From UBA7236 sp964463165 (GTDB taxonomy: Bacteria > Bacteroidota > Bacteroidia > Chitinophagales > BACL12), in assembly GCA_964463165.1 (NCBI GenBank), contig CAYXBK010000006.1, positions 124,001-188,000 of the forward strand: DNA of 64,000 bases, written 5' to 3'. Shown here piece after piece: positions 17,977 to 25,980 of the stretch (positions within the stretch are counted from its first letter, which is position 1; each line of letters begins with the position of its first letter). The translations under genes and the position numbers were made by a program. The notes below the pieces were generated by a model. That model had not been told where the DNA came from. It did not search any database and saw only the letters and a program-made list of their open reading frames with translations.

Positions 17977-18306
17977 TTAAAGCGTTGCTTTCGTTTGTTC
18001 TGCTTTTTCGCCCTGGCATTTGGAAGGAGGGCACTCTTTAGTGGCAGGACAATTTGCATTGTTTTCCGCGTTTGCCGTTGCTGAAACATCTGCTCCCTGA
18101 CTATAAGGACATTTTGATGCCTGTTCAGGACTGCAGTTTGAAGGGTCGCAGTGTGCAGGCATTGCAGCATCGTTTGAAACCTGCTCGATTTGCATTTGAC
18201 CGGCACTTGCGTGATGTGCTGTAGGTCCGTTAGTTGTTACTGCCCATACGGTGAAGGCAAAAATTGCCAGCACGGCGAAGGAGATAAAGGCGATTTTTTT
18301 ATTCAT
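17977..18306 (-). CDS. Small exported Cys-rich protein of unknown function
   Basis: The 109-residue protein has a lysine-led hydrophobic N-terminus (about 4-23), which could be a signal peptide or a membrane anchor. A soluble tail follows with six cysteines (53, 58, 66, 86, 92, 97) spaced as CX4CX7C and CX5CX4C, plus several His and Met residues. This could bind a metal or form disulfides, but no known family is recognised. The start at 18306 is chosen because a promoter matching the phylum consensus sits just upstream at 18325-18355; a longer reading from 18354 would overlap it. It has its own terminator and is a single-gene unit. Confidence 0.65.
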   Translation of the reverse strand: MNKKIAFISFAVLAIFAFTVWAVTTNGPTAHHASAGQMQIEQVSNDAAMPAHCDPSNCSPEQASKCPYSQGADVSATANAENNANCPATKECPPSKCQGEKAEQTKATL

Positions 18307-18324
18307 TAGGCTGTTATTTTGGAT

Positions 18325-18355
18325 CAAAGCTAATTGTTTAGCTGAGAAATACAAA
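18325..18355 (-). promoter_or_regulatory. Bacteroidota-type promoter for the Cys-rich protein
   Basis: On the minus strand TTTG (18355-18352) and TAGCTTTG (18332-18325) are separated by 19 bp, matching TTTG-N19-21-TAnnTTTG. The start codon lies 19 bp downstream. Confidence 0.6.
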
Positions 18356-18568
18356 CAGCATTTATCAATACACTAAAAGGAATAAAATCCGGCTTCGGAA
18401 AAGCAACATTTCTCGTGCGTGTCAAAAATAAATTAGCATCCTGCTTTAAATATTTGCAGATTTCAGATTGGAGACTGCGGATAAGGGACTGATTTTCTTG
18501 TCCATTATTACCTACAAAGCAACGGGCCTTCGTTTAAATAATTCCTGTAAATCAATGCACTGCACGTC

Positions 18569-18576
18569 TACTTTTG
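18569..18576 (+). promoter_or_regulatory. Candidate -7 element for exbB; rest of the 18307-18633 gap
   Basis: TACTTTTG matches TAnnTTTG 58 bp before the exbB start, without a clear -33 box. Apart from this and the divergent promoter at 18325-18355, I see no other feature in the gap between the Cys-rich gene and exbB. Confidence 0.35.
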
Positions 18577-18633
18577 TTGCCTGACGTATACCAAAAAATT
18601 TTAATTATCCGTTTAATCCAAAAAATGTAACAA

Positions 18634-19329
18634 ATGCTGTTAGGAATATTGCTGCAAATTACCACGAGTCCTGTAATCACCTCTCCCACTTCAACTGTTG
18701 TGCACAGTAAACCGAATATCATTGAACTGATCGTGAAGGGTGGCCCCATCATGATTCCGATCGGTTTATTGCTGCTCGTTTCAGTATTCATATTTTTTGA
18801 AAGGTATTTTACCATCCGAAAGGCTTCAAAGGGAGATGAAAAGTTTATGCTCAATATCCGTGATTATATGGTGAACGGAAATATGCCCGCAGCCAAAATG
18901 CTTTGTAAGAATACGGATACAATTATTTCACGCATGATCGAAAAAGGAATTTCGAGAATCGGCAGACCGATCCGTGAAATTGAAGGTGCAATTGAAAATG
19001 AGGCGAAACTGGAAATCTATAAAATGGAAAAAAATCTCGCCGTACTGAATATTGTGGCGGGAATTGCACCAATGCTCGGGTTCCTCGGAACAATTTTCGG
19101 TGTGATCATCATTTTTTATGATATCTCCATTCAAAAAACATTTGATATCGACACGATCTCCGGTGGTTTATATGTGAAGATGGTAACCAGTGCTTCGGGA
19201 TTACTCGTGGGTATCATCGCATTTATCGCACACCATTATTTAACGATCATGATCGACCGCGTAATCAATAAAATGCAGATCAATGCAGTAGACTTTATTG
19301 ATTTATTATTTGAACCGGCTGAAAATTAA
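18634..19329 (+). CDS. exbB: MotA/TolQ/ExbB family proton channel protein
   Basis: ExbB forms the pentameric proton channel that, with ExbD, powers TonB. The 231-residue protein has a first membrane helix around residues 38-55 (IMIPIGLLLLVSVFIFFERYF), a cytoplasmic helical domain, and two more helices (GIAPMLGFLGTIFGVIIIFY and LLVGIIAFIAHHYL). The family pattern with conserved small residues in the second and third helices is present. It is the first gene of an exbB-exbD-tonB cluster with very short spacing, so it probably supplies energy to TonB-dependent receptors such as the thiamine receptor in this window, or acts as a Tol-like system. Confidence 0.92.
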   Translation: MLLGILLQITTSPVITSPTSTVVHSKPNIIELIVKGGPIMIPIGLLLLVSVFIFFERYFTIRKASKGDEKFMLNIRDYMVNGNMPAAKMLCKNTDTIISRMIEKGISRIGRPIREIEGAIENEAKLEIYKMEKNLAVLNIVAGIAPMLGFLGTIFGVIIIFYDISIQKTFDIDTISGGLYVKMVTSASGLLVGIIAFIAHHYLTIMIDRVINKMQINAVDFIDLLFEPAEN

Positions 19330-19347
19330 TTGCTGAAAACAAAATCT

Positions 19348-19746
19348 ATGGAATTAAAACGCAGAAGCAGAAGGTCGATCGAAGTTGCCACATCATCAAT
19401 GAATGACATTATGTTCTTTTTGATGTTATTCTTTCTGATCGTGTCAACACTCGCTACACCAAATGCTTTGAAATTGGTTTTACCGCAATCCGATTCGAAG
19501 GAAACGACAATGAATCCGGTTTCTGTAACAATTACGCCCGACCTCATTTATCTTGTGAACGGGAAAGAAGTGCAATTTGATCAACTTGAAGCTGCCATCA
19601 CTGAAAAACTTGCCGGAAAAACCGAGCCTTCTGTGGTTTTAAATACAGATCAGTCGGTACCGGTCGGAAATGTGGTACAGGTTATGAATATAGCTAACAA
19701 ACTAAAGATCAAAATGGTGATTGCCACCACCCCGGAAGGGAAATAA
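19348..19746 (+). CDS. exbD: Biopolymer transport protein ExbD/TolR
   Basis: The 132-residue protein has a single N-terminal membrane helix (SMNDIMFFLMLFFLIVST) with the conserved proton-carrying aspartate (Asp20), then a periplasmic ExbD/TolR domain with the usual VNGKEV and VPVGNVVQVMNIA segments. The ATG at 19348 gives the normal short basic N-terminus (ELKRRSRR). A TTG immediately after the exbB stop would add six residues and is less likely. It sits 18 bp downstream of exbB. Confidence 0.92.
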   Translation: MELKRRSRRSIEVATSSMNDIMFFLMLFFLIVSTLATPNALKLVLPQSDSKETTMNPVSVTITPDLIYLVNGKEVQFDQLEAAITEKLAGKTEPSVVLNTDQSVPVGNVVQVMNIANKLKIKMVIATTPEGK

Positions 19747-19785
19747 TTTGTGGAATTGCAGAATTGATCGCATCAAAATGAAACT

Positions 19786-20559
19786 ATGGCAAGCTGGAAA
19801 TTAATTGAACAGGAAAGTCGCAGGAAAAGCGTGTTATTTACACTGCTCTTTACCGGCGCATTGGTTGTTGCGATGCTTTTAATTTCTTTCAAAGCACCCG
19901 ACCTTGTAATTGAAGAAGACCTTTCCGAAGGTTTACTTGTTGATTTCGGATTTGACGAAACGGGATATGGCACAAACGAATTTATACCCGAGCAGTCTGC
20001 CGCACCATCAGCGCCGGTAACTGCTCCGGATAAGCAAATTGCAACACAGGAAGTGGAGAAAACGGTTTCTGTACCGAAAACCGAACCGAAGAAAACCACA
20101 ACAACTACTACCACAACAAATACGACACAAACAAGCACGATTGATAAAGATCTGCTTTTCAATAAAGACAAAGTAAATAACAACAGCGGTGGCGACGGAA
20201 ATACTTCAGGCAGCGGAAATATGGGTAAACCTGATGGTGATTTAAATGGCTACCAGGGCGATGGTTCCGGATTCGGAGATGATGGAAAGATCGGCTGGAG
20301 TTTGAATGGCCGCGGTAAAGTGGCTCTGCCCTCTCCTCCGCCAGCGCAAAACCAGGAGGGTGATATCAGGATCAAAATCAGTGTCGACAGAAATGGAAAT
20401 GTGGTAAGTGCCGAATATGAAAGATCAGGTTCAACAATTACCGACCCGACTTTGAAAAGTCAGGCAATTGCTGCTGCGAAAAAAGCAAAATTCACTGCAA
20501 AAGCAGATGCCGAATCAATTCAGATCGGTTATATCACCTACAGATACAGATATAATTAA
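19786..20559 (+). CDS. tonB: TonB-like energy transducer
   Basis: The 257-residue protein has one membrane anchor (about 19-36), a periplasmic spacer rich in Thr, Pro and Glu that includes a run of eight threonines, a Gly/Asn/Asp-rich segment, and a C-terminal TonB domain (about 170-257). That domain contains IRIKISVDRNGNVVSAEYE and ends YRYRYN. It would transmit the proton-motive force from ExbB-ExbD to outer-membrane receptors. It is the third gene of the cluster and is followed by a strong terminator at 20600. Confidence 0.85.
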   Translation: MASWKLIEQESRRKSVLFTLLFTGALVVAMLLISFKAPDLVIEEDLSEGLLVDFGFDETGYGTNEFIPEQSAAPSAPVTAPDKQIATQEVEKTVSVPKTEPKKTTTTTTTTNTTQTSTIDKDLLFNKDKVNNNSGGDGNTSGSGNMGKPDGDLNGYQGDGSGFGDDGKIGWSLNGRGKVALPSPPPAQNQEGDIRIKISVDRNGNVVSAEYERSGSTITDPTLKSQAIAAAKKAKFTAKADAESIQIGYITYRYRYN

Positions 20560-20599
20560 GCAAGCATAGGTCCGTTTCAAACGGTTAAGTATGAAAAAC

Positions 20600-20629
20600 G
20601 CCTCCGGATTTCCGGGGGCTGTTTTTTTT
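20600..20629 (+). terminator. Intrinsic terminator of exbB-exbD-tonB
   Basis: An 8-bp GC-rich stem (GCCTCCGG/CCGGGGGC, one G-U pair) with a 4-base loop is followed by TG and eight T, 41 bp after the tonB stop. Confidence 0.85.
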
Positions 20630-20714
20630 GCGGGATACCCAATGAAGGGTTGAAAATTTCTGTCCTTATTTTTACATCCGCAACTATTACAATAAACTGC
20701 GATCAGATTTACGG

Positions 20715-22022
20715 ATGACTTACCAGGAAACAATCAATTATCTCTTCACTCATCTTCCCATGTATCAGCGCATTGGTGCAGCTGCGTATAAAAAAGATCT
20801 CACAAACACACTCGCACTTTGCAAGATACTCGGTGATCCGCAAAATAAATTCACATCCATCCATGTTGCAGGAACAAATGGGAAAGGTTCTGTCTCCAAT
20901 ATGCTTGCATCTGTTTTTATGGAAGCGGGTTATTCAACCGGATTATATACATCTCCTCACCTGATTGATTTTCGGGAGCGCATTCGTGTGAATGGAAAAT
21001 TATGTGATGAAGATTACGTCATACAATTTGTTAAAAAAATACAACCGCATATTGCTGCAATTCAACCTTCGTTTTTTGAAATTACGGTGGCAATGGCTTT
21101 TGATTATTTCGTGCAAAAAGAAATTGATATTGCAATTGTTGAAGTAGGTTTAGGTGGCCGTCTCGACAGCACAAATGTGATTACACCCATTCTTTCTGTA
21201 ATTACGAATATCAGTTATGATCATCAGAATATGCTGGGAAATACATTGGCGGAAATTGCCGGAGAAAAAGCAGGCATCATCAAAAAAGATATACCGGTTG
21301 TGATCGGAGAATATCATCCGGAAACTTTCCCTGTATTTCAACAAAAAGCGATTGCTGAAAATGCCTCTTTGTATACTGCAAATGAAAATGTGCAATTGGA
21401 AATAGTGGATAATACAATTGAACGGCTGGAAGTGCATGCAAGCTATCTTAACCAATTATTATATCCGGATCTTGTTTCGGGTTTAACAGGTGATTATCAG
21501 CTTGCAAATTTGAAAACCACTATTCAGAGTATTGAAGTTTTGCGTGAACATAAAACTGAAATTCCGGATGATGCAGTTTATGAAGGGATCAAAAATGTTT
21601 TGAAGAATACAGGTTTTTCAGGCAGGTTTCAGCTGATCTCCAAACATCCAATGATTATTTGTGATTGTGCACATAACAGCGATGGTTTGCAGAAATTATT
21701 TGAACAGGTTGGAAAAATTCAATTTGAGAAATTACATATAATTACCGGGATGGTGAATGATAAAGATATTGATGCAGGATTGCAACAATTTCCGGAAGAA
21801 GCGATGTACTATTTCTCCAAACCTGCAATTCCACGCGGGCTCGATGCCGCAGTGCTGCGGACAGAAGCTTCAAAACACAGGCTGCATGGAAATGCATACG
21901 ACTCGATTGAAGAAGCGATCCGTTCTGCAAAAATGCAGGCAAAACCCGATGACCTGATATTGATTTGCGGCAGTATTTTTGTGGCAGCAGAGGCGCTCGA
22001 ATTTTTTAAAAAAATCAGATAA
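20715..22022 (+). CDS. folC: Bifunctional folylpolyglutamate synthase / dihydrofolate synthase
   Basis: FolC adds glutamate to dihydropteroate and to reduced folates in the cytoplasm. The 435-residue protein has the Mur-ligase ATP-binding loop GTNGKGS (residues 53-59), the conserved TGLYTSPHLIDFRERI segment, VEVGLGGRLDSTN and a C-terminal Mur-ligase domain with CDCAHNSDGL. The length is normal for the family. It starts 86 bp after the exbB-exbD-tonB terminator and is followed after 13 bp by the thioredoxin-like gene. Confidence 0.95.
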   Translation: MTYQETINYLFTHLPMYQRIGAAAYKKDLTNTLALCKILGDPQNKFTSIHVAGTNGKGSVSNMLASVFMEAGYSTGLYTSPHLIDFRERIRVNGKLCDEDYVIQFVKKIQPHIAAIQPSFFEITVAMAFDYFVQKEIDIAIVEVGLGGRLDSTNVITPILSVITNISYDHQNMLGNTLAEIAGEKAGIIKKDIPVVIGEYHPETFPVFQQKAIAENASLYTANENVQLEIVDNTIERLEVHASYLNQLLYPDLVSGLTGDYQLANLKTTIQSIEVLREHKTEIPDDAVYEGIKNVLKNTGFSGRFQLISKHPMIICDCAHNSDGLQKLFEQVGKIQFEKLHIITGMVNDKDIDAGLQQFPEEAMYYFSKPAIPRGLDAAVLRTEASKHRLHGNAYDSIEEAIRSAKMQAKPDDLILICGSIFVAAEALEFFKKIR

Positions 22023-22035
22023 TTCCTACGATACA

Positions 22036-23445
22036 ATGAAAAAATTGCTTTTACTCCTTACGTTTCTTTCCTGCAGTATTTTGTCTTTCACGCAGGCTTA
22101 TCAATACACCATCCGCATCAAAGGAATTGCCGATACGGTTGTGATGCTGGGACATCATTACGGCGATAAACAATATGTAATTGATACCGTGCCGGTAAAT
22201 CATTCGGGCGAAGCGGTTTTTTCAGGCAAAACAAGTTTGAAGGGCGGAATGTATTTATGCGTATTGCCCAGCATGAAAAACAAATATTTTGAATTTCTGA
22301 TCAGCGGTAACGAGCCGAAATTCACACTCGAAACCGACACAACCGACCTTGCGGGAAATATGAAAGTAACAGGCAGCCTTGAAAATAAATTGTTTTTTGA
22401 TGATATCCGTTTCGTTGGTGCACGACGAAAGGAAATGAATGATATGAAAGAGAAATTGAAAACAATGGATGAAAATTCGGCCGATGCAAAACAATTGAAA
22501 GATCAGATGAAATTATTAAATGAAGAAGTGGAAGCAGAACGCAAATCGATCATTGAAAAATATCCCGGACTTTTTTACACAAAATTTCTCACCGCAATAA
22601 CAGATGTAAAAATTCCGGAAGCACCTTTTAATCCGGATGGAACAAAAGACTCAACTTTTGCATACAGGTTTGTGAGATATCATTTTTTCGACAATATTGA
22701 TTTTAATGACGAACGCTTATTGCGCACCACTGTTTTTGATGTGCGTATTAAAAGATTTATCAAAGATTATATTACTAAAATTCCTGATTCACTGAATGTT
22801 GCTGTTGATGAAATTATTACAAAAGCAAAAGCAGACAGTTCTGTTTTTCAATTTGTAACGGTGATGTTGCTGAATGAATATGCAACTTCAAAAATCATGG
22901 GATTTGATGCGGTGTATGTACACATCGTTGATACATATTATAAAACCGGTCAGGCCTTCTGGCTTGATGATGTCGGGTTGTACAAAATAATTGCCCAGTC
23001 TGATAAAATACGTCCGACATTGATCGGCAATCCGGCTCCGCACCTCGTGTTGCAGGATACAGCGGGAAATGATGTTCCGTTGTACAGTCTACATTCAAAA
23101 TATACGGTCATTATTTTCTGGGACGTGGATTGCGGGCATTGCAAAAAAGAAATGCCGAAAATAGAAAACCTCTATCCGCAACTGAAAGGATATGGTGCAG
23201 AAGTATATGCTGCATACACGCAGGAAGAATGGGATAAATGGAAAAAATGGCTGCGTGAAAAAAAATATCCATGGGTGAATGTCGGCAATGTAAAATTGAA
23301 AAGCGATTACCAGGCCTGGTATAATGTTGATCAGACTCCTTTGATTTTAATACTTGATAAAAACAAAAAAATCATTGCAAAAAAAATTGGTGCCGATCAG
23401 ATTCTTGAAATTATTCAGCACGATGATACGGATACGAAACCATAG
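22036..23445 (+). CDS. DUF4369 / thioredoxin-like (TlpA-type) periplasmic disulfide oxidoreductase
   Basis: The 469-residue protein begins with a signal peptide (KKLLLLLTFLSCSILSFTQ), so it is exported or envelope-anchored. Residues about 25-120 form a DUF4369-like beta domain, followed by a helical region and, from about 335, a thioredoxin fold of the AhpC/TSA-TlpA type. The active-site motif is CGHC (Cys366, Cys369) in DVDCGHCKKEMPK. The cis-proline region is VDQTPLILILDKN. Such proteins reduce disulfides in the periplasm, often in cytochrome c maturation. A longer reading from 21979 overlaps folC and lacks a signal sequence, so the ATG at 22036 is chosen. Confidence 0.88.
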   Translation: MKKLLLLLTFLSCSILSFTQAYQYTIRIKGIADTVVMLGHHYGDKQYVIDTVPVNHSGEAVFSGKTSLKGGMYLCVLPSMKNKYFEFLISGNEPKFTLETDTTDLAGNMKVTGSLENKLFFDDIRFVGARRKEMNDMKEKLKTMDENSADAKQLKDQMKLLNEEVEAERKSIIEKYPGLFYTKFLTAITDVKIPEAPFNPDGTKDSTFAYRFVRYHFFDNIDFNDERLLRTTVFDVRIKRFIKDYITKIPDSLNVAVDEIITKAKADSSVFQFVTVMLLNEYATSKIMGFDAVYVHIVDTYYKTGQAFWLDDVGLYKIIAQSDKIRPTLIGNPAPHLVLQDTAGNDVPLYSLHSKYTVIIFWDVDCGHCKKEMPKIENLYPQLKGYGAEVYAAYTQEEWDKWKKWLREKKYPWVNVGNVKLKSDYQAWYNVDQTPLILILDKNKKIIAKKIGADQILEIIQHDDTDTKP

Positions 23446-23531
23446 GCGGAGTCAGGAGAGGGATTAACAAATATTAGCATGTACCATGAACCTTCAGATA
23501 TTTATTTGAGTTGAACAATTAAATAATTCAA

Positions 23532-23954
23532 ATGAAAGACAAAACCACCAAACACAATTACCAGGTTGTGCGAACAGAAGAAGACTGGAAGAAAATTTTA
23601 AGCCCCGAACAATTCCGCATCCTCCGGCAAAAAGCTACTGAAAGGCCGTTTACAGGTGAATATGACGACTTCTTTGAAAAGGGCTTTTATGTTTGTGCGG
23701 GTTGCGGCGAAATATTATTTACTTCTGATGCAAAATTTAATTCCGGATGTGGATGGCCCGCTTTTGATCAGGAAGTTGAAAAAGGTAAAATTGAATATGA
23801 AGAAGATAATACATTCGGTATGCGCAGGGTGGAAATAATGTGCAGCAATTGCGGCGGGCATCTCGGTCATGTATTTGACGACGGGCCAACAGAAACAGGC
23901 CTGCGTTTTTGCGTGAATTCAGCTTCACTTAAATTCAATCCGGAAGAGAAATAA
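23532..23954 (+). CDS. msrB: Peptide-methionine (R)-S-oxide reductase MsrB
   Basis: MsrB repairs the R form of methionine sulfoxide. The 140-residue protein has two zinc-binding CXXC pairs (Cys55/58 in CAGCG and Cys104/107 in CSNCGGHLGH) and the catalytic cysteine (Cys127) in RFCVNSASL. The conserved core SGCGWPAF and the C-terminal FDDGPTETGLRFC region are intact. There is no signal peptide, so it acts in the cytoplasm. It is followed by a strong terminator. Confidence 0.96.
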   Translation: MKDKTTKHNYQVVRTEEDWKKILSPEQFRILRQKATERPFTGEYDDFFEKGFYVCAGCGEILFTSDAKFNSGCGWPAFDQEVEKGKIEYEEDNTFGMRRVEIMCSNCGGHLGHVFDDGPTETGLRFCVNSASLKFNPEEK

Positions 23955-23977
23955 ATTTCTGAGAAAGTTTTTAATAC

Positions 23978-24009
23978 AAAAATGCCATTGCAGATGTAAT
24001 GGCATTTTT
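23978..24009. terminator. Intrinsic terminator between msrB and the sensor kinase gene
   Basis: A perfect 12-bp stem (AAAAATGCCATT/AATGGCATTTTT) with an 8-base loop has A and T runs on both sides. It can serve the convergent msrB and histidine kinase genes. Confidence 0.85.
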
Positions 24010-24038
24010 TATTTCGTATAATGCATTGCGCAAATGCA

Positions 24039-25091
24039 TTAATTCGGCCGCTCGAGCGTAAAACTAAATACCGAACCTGCTCCGGGTGTGCTGTTCACAC
24101 TGATTGTTTGTCCGTGCGCTTCCAGAATATGCTTTACAATGGAGAGGCCGAGGCCTGTGCCTCCAGTTTCCCTCGTCCTGCTTTTTTCAACACGATAAAA
24201 TCTTTCAAAAACACGATTGATATGTTCAGGTGAAATTCCAATACCATCATCACTCACTTCAACAAGCAGTTGCCTGCCCATTACATAAAAACCAATTTCA
24301 ACACTGCCATCTTTCTTCCCGTATTTAATTGCATTGCCGACGAGGTTGACAAGTACTTCACGAATTAAATTCTGATCTCCGGTAACAAAATATTCCCGGT
24401 CTGTTTCTTTTTTAATTCCAAGACGGACATTTCTGTTTTCAGCCTGCATTTCAAATGTCTCGAAAACATCTTTCACAAGCATGCAGATATCAAACTTCGA
24501 TTTTTTTAATTCAAATTCTCCGCTTTCGAGCATTGAAATATTTTCGAGATCTGTGATGATCTCCACCATCCGCTCGACATTGCGCAATGCTTTTTCAACA
24601 TATTGCTGATTTATCCGGTTGTCGTGGATACCGCCTTCCGCAAGTGTTTCCAGATAACCCTGCATACTCATGATCGGCGTTTTTAATTCGTGCGAAACGT
24701 TACCGAGGAATTCTTTCCTGTAATCCGCCTGTTTTTTGAGTCTTGCAATTTCAATACTTTTATTATCAGCCCATTCTTTTACGTCCTCATTCACATCTTC
24801 AAAAATATCCCGGTTCATTTTTATTTTACCATCTTCTATTGTGGTATTTCCGGATTTTAATTCATGAATTCTTTTATAGATGAGTTTTATTTTATTGTAA
24901 ATGAATTTTTCAAGTGTGGTGTAAAAAATATATGCGGCAACAACAAATGCGATTAAAGGGATGAGAATAATATGAAAGACAGGAAAACCAAGTGCAGGAA
25001 TAAAATAACCGGACAGTTCTAAAATCAATACCGAAATAAAAACAGAGAGTGCCGACAGAATAACAACACGTCCCGGTGAAGCATTTTTCAT
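24039..25091 (-). CDS. Sensor histidine kinase, PhoR-like
   Basis: The 350-residue kinase has two N-terminal membrane helices (about 9-30 and 36-58), a short linker, a HisKA dimerisation domain with the phospho-acceptor His134 in GNVSHELKTP, and a HATPase domain with N-box (EVLVNLVGNAIKYG), G1 box (VSDDGIGI) and G2 box (GGTGLGLSIV). The periplasmic part between the helices is very short, so sensing is probably within the membrane or indirect. It is 12 bp downstream of the response regulator gene and forms a two-component pair with it. PhoR-type function is inferred from architecture; no phosphate genes adjoin. Confidence 0.93.
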   Translation of the reverse strand: MKNASPGRVVILSALSVFISVLILELSGYFIPALGFPVFHIILIPLIAFVVAAYIFYTTLEKFIYNKIKLIYKRIHELKSGNTTIEDGKIKMNRDIFEDVNEDVKEWADNKSIEIARLKKQADYRKEFLGNVSHELKTPIMSMQGYLETLAEGGIHDNRINQQYVEKALRNVERMVEIITDLENISMLESGEFELKKSKFDICMLVKDVFETFEMQAENRNVRLGIKKETDREYFVTGDQNLIREVLVNLVGNAIKYGKKDGSVEIGFYVMGRQLLVEVSDDGIGISPEHINRVFERFYRVEKSRTRETGGTGLGLSIVKHILEAHGQTISVNSTPGAGSVFSFTLERPN

Positions 25092-25103
25092 TGCACACCA
25101 AAA

Positions 25104-25787
25104 TTAATAGTCAAACTTGTAACCAATGCCTTTGATGGTTTTAATATATTCATCTCCGATTTTTTCACGGATCTTGCGGATATGCACATCAATGGTGCGG
25201 TCACCAACAATCACATCCATCCCCCAGATCTTATTAAAGATTTCCTGGCGGGTAAAAACTTTCCCCGGCTTTGAAGTAAGTAAAAGGATAAGTTCAAATT
25301 CTTTTTTTGCAAGGCTGATCGGGTTTCCTTTTTTATAAACCAGATATTTTTCTTCGTCGATACTGAATTCGCCAAATGTCATTTTCTCCTGCTCGGGTTC
25401 GGCAGTTCCTCTCCTTCTGAGCAATGCATTGATGCGGCTCAGCAAAATTCTCGGCTTGATGGGTTTCGTAATGTAATCATCGGCACCTACATCAAAACCC
25501 TGCACCTGGGTGAAATCTTCATTGCGGGCAGTCAGAAATGCGATCAGGGTTCCGTTAAATTCAGGGCTGCTCCTCAACTCGCGGCAAACCTCGATTCCGT
25601 CCTTTTCAGGCATCATAATATCAAGCAATATTAATTGTGGCCTTTCACTATAGGCCAGCTGAACAGCCTGTGCACCATTGAGTGCTTTAATCACTTTGTA
25701 TCCCTCTTTTACAAGGTTATATTCAATAAAATCAAGTATGTCCGGCTCATCATCTGCAATTAATATCTTTATATGATCGTTACGCAT
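25104..25787 (-). CDS. OmpR/PhoB-family response regulator
   Basis: The 227-residue regulator has a receiver domain (about 6-120) with acidic residues in IADDEPD and the phospho-acceptor Asp56 in LILLDIMMPEKDG, followed by an OmpR-type winged-helix DNA-binding domain (about 130-227) ending GDEYIKTIKGIGYKFDY. It is the first gene of the two-component operon with the kinase at 24039-25091. No target operator can be pointed to from this window. Confidence 0.95.
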   Translation of the reverse strand: MRNDHIKILIADDEPDILDFIEYNLVKEGYKVIKALNGAQAVQLAYSERPQLILLDIMMPEKDGIEVCRELRSSPEFNGTLIAFLTARNEDFTQVQGFDVGADDYITKPIKPRILLSRINALLRRRGTAEPEQEKMTFGEFSIDEEKYLVYKKGNPISLAKKEFELILLLTSKPGKVFTRQEIFNKIWGMDVIVGDRTIDVHIRKIREKIGDEYIKTIKGIGYKFDY

Positions 25788-25980
25788 TTTTATTTTTTCT
25801 GTAAAATTAGAGGGTGCACATTAAGTGTATTTCAATGCAATGTTAACTTAAAGTAAATACAACCATTAATTAATTTATGTTCGCTAAAACTTTAATTTCA
25901 GAGCCTGCGATATCCTGTTACATGGAATAAAAATCAGGCTGAATTCAAAGAGAGTGATTAATTTCGAACCATAGAAACTT

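Noticed and set aside
18307..18354. Longer start of the Cys-rich protein (18354)
   Set aside because: It overlaps a consensus promoter for the same gene; the start at 18306 gives a typical Lys-led hydrophobic N-terminus.
21979..22035. N-terminal extension of the thioredoxin-like protein overlapping folC
   Set aside because: It precedes a clear signal peptide at 22036 and lies in the end of folC.
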